Below are positions 61,201 through 64,000 of a stretch of 64,000 nucleotides of DNA, piece by piece. The notes below the pieces were generated by a model. That model saw only the letters and a list, made by a program, of their open reading frames with translations. It was not told where the DNA came from and searched no databases. Made by a program: the position numbers and the translations under genes. Within the stretch, counting starts at the first letter, position 1. Each line of letters starts with the position of its first letter. Source of the DNA: Shewanella denitrificans OS217 (GTDB lineage Bacteria > Pseudomonadota > Gammaproteobacteria > Enterobacterales > Shewanellaceae); NCBI RefSeq assembly GCF_000013765.1, contig NC_007954.1, forward strand, positions 186,001 through 250,000, read 5' to 3'.

Positions 61201-64000
61201 GGCACTGCGTTATAGCATTTCCGATGGCCATAAGGGTCGCAGTAATGCCAAGGTGCAATTGCTTATTACCGGTGAAAACTCAGCTGGTGCCCCTGTGATT
61301 ACCGTGCCTGCAGACATTACTGCGAATGCGACAGGCTTGTTCACTAAGCTTAAGCTTGGCGTCGCGACAGCGGTGGATGCCTCAGGCAAGAAGCTTGCGG
61401 TATCTTTGGTGAACACTAAGCAACTGTTTGCACCGGGTGAGCATGTCGCCTATTGGCAAGCCACAGACAGTCAAGGTCGCAGCGCGATTAAGTCACAAAA
61501 AGTGACGGTAAAACCGCTGATATCCATTAGCCGCAATCAAGTGGTCAGTGAAGGCAGTGAAGCTAAGGTAAGCGTGTTCTTAAACGGCCCATCACCTCAG
61601 TACCCTGTGAGCGTACCTTATACCGTGTCTGGCAGCAGTGACGGCAATGACCATGACTTAGTCGATGGTGTGGTGGAGATAACCTCAGGTTTATCTGCAA
61701 GCTTTAGCGTTAATGTGTTCGATGATGGGGTCACGGAAGCGGATGAAGAGTTAGTTATCAGCTTAGACTCAGGCCTGAACCTCAGTGGTCAACGTGAGAC
61801 GCGGTTATTAATTACTGAAGCGAATATTGCGCCTCAGGCGAGCATAGTGGTGACCCAGTCGAATGAACAGCGCACTCAAGTGAGCAAAGCGGAAGGCAAG
61901 GTGTACATCAAGGCGAAAAGCCGCGATGTGAACCCGCAAGATAGCCTCACTGAGGTCTGGTCCACAGGCGCACTGGTGTTAGACACAGATGCCGATGGCA
62001 GCTACTTTGACCCAAGCACGCTCGATGCAGGCAGTTACCCCATTAGCTTAGTGGTGACTGACGATGGTACGCCGCAGTTATCCACCAAGGTGCAGTTAAC
62101 CTTGTTGGTAAAAGACAGCCTACCTGTGTTGACTGGCGCGGATAGCGATGGCGATTTAATTCCTGATAACCAAGAAGGCTTTGCCGACACAGACGGTGAT
62201 GGCATTGCGGATTATTTGGATGCGATTAACGAGTGTAACGTGCTGCAAGAGCAGGCTAGTTCGCAACAAACTTTCCTAGCTGAAAGCCAGTCTGGGGTGT
62301 GTTTACGCTTAGGTAATACGGCGCAGCTTAATGGTAGCCAAGGCATTCAAGTGCCAGACAGTGCCCTCATTAAGGATACGCTAGCGGATAACCTGGGTGG
62401 TCTGTTCGATTTTGAACTTACTGCTATCCCTAGATTGGGTGCCAGTGTTGCGGTTGTTATTCCTCAAGCGCGGCCCGTGCCTACCAATGCCGTGTATCGC
62501 AAGTTTGTGCGCGGTAACTGGCAGGACTTTGTGTTAAATACCAACAATTCAGTGATGTCGAGTGCGGGTAATTCGGGTTATTGCCCACCGCCTGGCGCTG
62601 CACAGTGGCAACCGGGATTAACCGAAGGTCACTGGTGTGTGCAGTTAAGCATAGAAGATGGCGGTCCTAACGATGATGACGGTATTGCCAATGGCACTAT
62701 TGTTGACCCGGGCGGGGTGGCTGTGATGCTTAATAACAACAGTTTACCAGTGGCGGTTGCCGATGCGGTGATAGTACCTGTGAACCAGAGCACTGAGGTT
62801 GATGTGCTGGCGAACGATACCGACGCAGACGGTGATACCCTAACTGTTCGTCAAGTGAGCAGCCAGTTTGGCACGGCAGTGGTGCTGGATAACCAGCAGA
62901 TAAGCTATACCCCTGCGGCTGATTTTATCGGCACCGATGTGTTGGTATACAGTATCAGCGATGGCAAGGGTGGCACCGCCAGCAGTGAACTCACGGTAAC
63001 CGTGGTGGCCAACCGTGCCCCCGTCGCCGTGGATGACATGGCGAGCACCGATGATAAGACGGTATTAATACTGAATGTCCTCGCTAACGACAGCGACCCA
63101 GACAACCAGGCATTAAGCATTATTGCGGCCAGTGCCGAGCAAGGGAGTGTGATGATAGAAAACAACCAACTGCGTTATACCCCTAAAACGGGTTTTGAAG
63201 GCATAGACACAGTGAGCTACCGCATCAGCGATGGTTTGGACGGTGAAGCGACGGCCAATGTGATGGTCAGCGTGAAAGCGTACAAAGCTCAAGTGGTGGA
63301 TAACCAATCTGGTGGTAGCCTAGGCTGGGCTTGGGTAGCGGCACTGCTAATGGCGCTGATGTTACGCGTTAGCAATAGGCTTAACCTAAGACTTAAGGGC
63401 AAGCTGTTGCTGGCTGGGCTCCTTTCCATGGCGGGTGTCATGCAGGTCCAAGCGGCGCCGAGCCCTTGGTATCTGGACGCGAGCTTAAGTGTGAGCGAGA
63501 CAGATAAAACCCAAATGGAGCTGCAGCAAGAAGTCACGGCAGGGACAATCAGCGGTTTTGATAACTCAGACACAGGCGTGGGCTTAAGTCTGGGCTATCA
63601 AGTGACGCCACTGCTGGCATTTGAGCTTGGCTACCTGGATTTAGGTGAAGGCTCGGCGCAAATCAGTGGCGAAAGCTTAGATGCGGGTCAATACCATGAG
63701 CTGATGAAGTTGGTGTCACCTGTGTTACCACAAGGGGTGACTGTGGGTGCAAGGTTTACCTTAATGGAACATCAAGGCTGGCGCTTCTCAGTGCCAGTTG
63801 GGGTGTTTATCTGGGAGTCTGAGTTACACAGTGACTCACAGGGTCAGCGCCTGACCACTAAACTCGATGACACAGATTGGTACGCTGGCATGCGCTTTGA
63901 CTATGCCTTGGCTCAGCACTGGTCTATGGGGCTGGGGATTAACTACTATGCCTTGGCGCCAAATGATGTGTTAAGTTACCAGCTCAGTGTGCGTTACCAG
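58271..64000 (+). CDS. Giant exported repeat protein with internal GlyGly-CTERM-like segment and C-terminal OmpA-like barrel (3' end outside window)
   Basis: The frame is open for 1910 codons from the ATG at 58271 (AAGAGGGTGCC upstream) to the last base. An extended signal peptide ends LLLCSNQLMA at about residue 50. Order of modules: a discoidin-like start; three about 119-residue repeats beginning SATYDASTGVL (near 58850, 59205, 59567); two Fn3-like repeats (59940, 60466); tandem cadherin-like/VCBS modules (LDEDTSLS, VLDNDTDVDGDTLT) from 60727; a Calx-beta-like module near 61525; a calcium-type DSDGDLIPDNQEG stretch near 62140; and two more cadherin-like modules. GG at 1681-1682 then SLGWAWVAALLMALML and basic residues form a GlyGly-CTERM-like signal. 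A second signal-like segment (LLLAGLLSMAGVMQVQA, 1712-1728) and an OmpA-like barrel (YLDASLSVSE, GLSLGYQVTPLLAFELGYLDLG) follow. Probably a surface adhesin. Confidence 0.85.
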   Translation, partial: MNILLKNLYRSCFERFCKRSNVLIEKRPFTLFFRWLLILPLLLCSNQLMAAKFTMSIYTGGGTPTVMTTADDGTTTLTATRSDGGNLAGVSSGFLDPSVMNGADTYTVTFNVPITISSIQIAEFTNNSTGNHYVLTPNVGTPFSIADNDGALAGSVTTHAPSNWIGVTSLTYSYSASGWRNGLDNLVFTVTAPPSITSANYDASTGVLAVTAPSMTTGDTIDVSKLTLTGRNDATHTLTSSNVTASSSSAFSVTLNAADKLAINGLLNQNGFDAINGTAYNLAAAANWNITKSAPADLTGNSITVSNVSAPTITSATYDSSTHVLTATGTNLVGLPGANNDISVSLLTLTAEGGATYTLTSPDVEATSSSSFFVTLNATDYGVVETIFNKNGTSSTSGTTYNLAAADDWNSEITGGNIADASNAITVSNVSLPSISSATYDASTGVLVVTGSGLVSKTGGTNDIDISKFTLSGDASSYSLTSSSVEITNGSSFSVPLNSTDKNELISRLNKNGTSSNGAVTYNIAAADDWNTGADPALNIADLTGNGITVSNAATIPGAPIIGSATSGDGQASVSFSAPVSNGGAAITAYTVTSSPGGFTATGTASPLTVTGLTNGTAYSFNVTATNLVGESSASSASNSVTPMGSQTITFANPGAQNFGTTPTLTATSSSGLVPVFTSSTAGVCSITSGGALTLVTAGTCTINANQGGNSAYLPAAQVSQSFTVNAVVASSPTIGTATAGDASASVSFSAPASNGGVAITAYTVTSSPGGLTATGAASPLTVTGLSNGTAYSFSVTATNSAGVSAASAASNSVTPQSANSAPVATNASVSLDEDTSLSISFTATDAEDDVLSFEVVTPPTSGKLVKHGSVWLYTPDADFNGDDSVRFIAKDAELSSTPGVVSIKVNPVNDEPKAVDDSISQSLSTDNSYTLAVLDNDTDVDGDTLTIDGAAADVGSVQIVSSQLKYQAPTGFVGPVALRYSISDGHKGRSNAKVQLLITGENSAGAPVITVPADITANATGLFTKLKLGVATAVDASGKKLAVSLVNTKQLFAPGEHVAYWQATDSQGRSAIKSQKVTVKPLISISRNQVVSEGSEAKVSVFLNGPSPQYPVSVPYTVSGSSDGNDHDLVDGVVEITSGLSASFSVNVFDDGVTEADEELVISLDSGLNLSGQRETRLLITEANIAPQASIVVTQSNEQRTQVSKAEGKVYIKAKSRDVNPQDSLTEVWSTGALVLDTDADGSYFDPSTLDAGSYPISLVVTDDGTPQLSTKVQLTLLVKDSLPVLTGADSDGDLIPDNQEGFADTDGDGIADYLDAINECNVLQEQASSQQTFLAESQSGVCLRLGNTAQLNGSQGIQVPDSALIKDTLADNLGGLFDFELTAIPRLGASVAVVIPQARPVPTNAVYRKFVRGNWQDFVLNTNNSVMSSAGNSGYCPPPGAAQWQPGLTEGHWCVQLSIEDGGPNDDDGIANGTIVDPGGVAVMLNNNSLPVAVADAVIVPVNQSTEVDVLANDTDADGDTLTVRQVSSQFGTAVVLDNQQISYTPAADFIGTDVLVYSISDGKGGTASSELTVTVVANRAPVAVDDMASTDDKTVLILNVLANDSDPDNQALSIIAASAEQGSVMIENNQLRYTPKTGFEGIDTVSYRISDGLDGEATANVMVSVKAYKAQVVDNQSGGSLGWAWVAALLMALMLRVSNRLNLRLKGKLLLAGLLSMAGVMQVQAAPSPWYLDASLSVSETDKTQMELQQEVTAGTISGFDNSDTGVGLSLGYQVTPLLAFELGYLDLGEGSAQISGESLDAGQYHELMKLVSPVLPQGVTVGARFTLMEHQGWRFSVPVGVFIWESELHSDSQGQRLTTKLDDTDWYAGMRFDYALAQHWSMGLGINYYALAPNDVLSYQLSVRYQ

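Noticed and set aside
1..64000. CRISPR array, prophage or tRNA genes
   Set aside because: No regularly spaced short repeats, phage structural genes or tRNA-like sequences were recognised on reading the window; a systematic search with a tRNA and CRISPR finder was not possible.

Overview
The window reads as chromosomal DNA of a gammaproteobacterium, most probably a Shewanella. The evidence is the rpoBC/str/S10/spc/alpha order with gamma-type leaders, a RyhB small RNA with a Fur-controlled promoter, a DUF3612-type regulator, a GlyGly-CTERM-like sorting signal, and kdtX/waaE-like and coaD/mutM neighbours. No species can be named from sequence alone.

Region 1 (1-23978) is the transcription/translation superlocus, all on the plus strand: the end of rpoB, rpoC, the str operon (rpsL-rpsG-fusA-tuf), the S10 operon (rpsJ to rpsQ), the spc operon (rplN to secY-rpmJ) and the alpha operon (rpsM to rplQ). 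Promoters, the S10 attenuator leader, the S4-type leader and terminators separate the units. All genes look intact.

Region 2 (about 24000-39060) is accessory DNA. A 2413-residue Sec-exported SpvB/TcdB/YD-repeat (Rhs-like) protein ends in a variable tip and is followed by an overlapping small lipoprotein (candidate immunity). Downstream, an IS110-family (IS1111-like) element and a decayed REP-associated transposase separate it from a second, headless copy of the Rhs core (1268 bp, three differences seen) carrying a different tip and a different lipoprotein. Each tip/lipoprotein unit is followed by the same diverged repeat and a small secreted protein, truncated in the first unit and intact in the second. 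This is the signature of Rhs tip displacement and is the most interesting system here.

Region 3 (39295-47500) carries envelope and housekeeping genes: three glycosyltransferases, coaD, a Wzi-family outer-membrane protein, mutM, a small membrane-anchored protein, mobB-mobA, the RyhB small RNA (no ORF), and the yhhQ queuosine-precursor transporter.

Region 4 (47966-57744) is signalling and metabolism: a DUF3391/HD-GYP phosphodiesterase, a 49-residue membrane peptide, a YeiH-family transporter, a stand-alone domain resembling part of malate synthase G divergent from a DUF3612/XRE regulator, a heme oxygenase gene followed by a decayed bacteriophytochrome-GGDEF-EAL gene, a 53-residue membrane protein and a YrfG-like HAD phosphatase.

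Region 5 (58271-64000) is one open frame running off the window: a giant exported repeat protein with Ig-like, Fn3 and cadherin-like modules, a GlyGly-CTERM-like segment, then a second signal-like segment and an OmpA-like beta-barrel, all in one reading frame.
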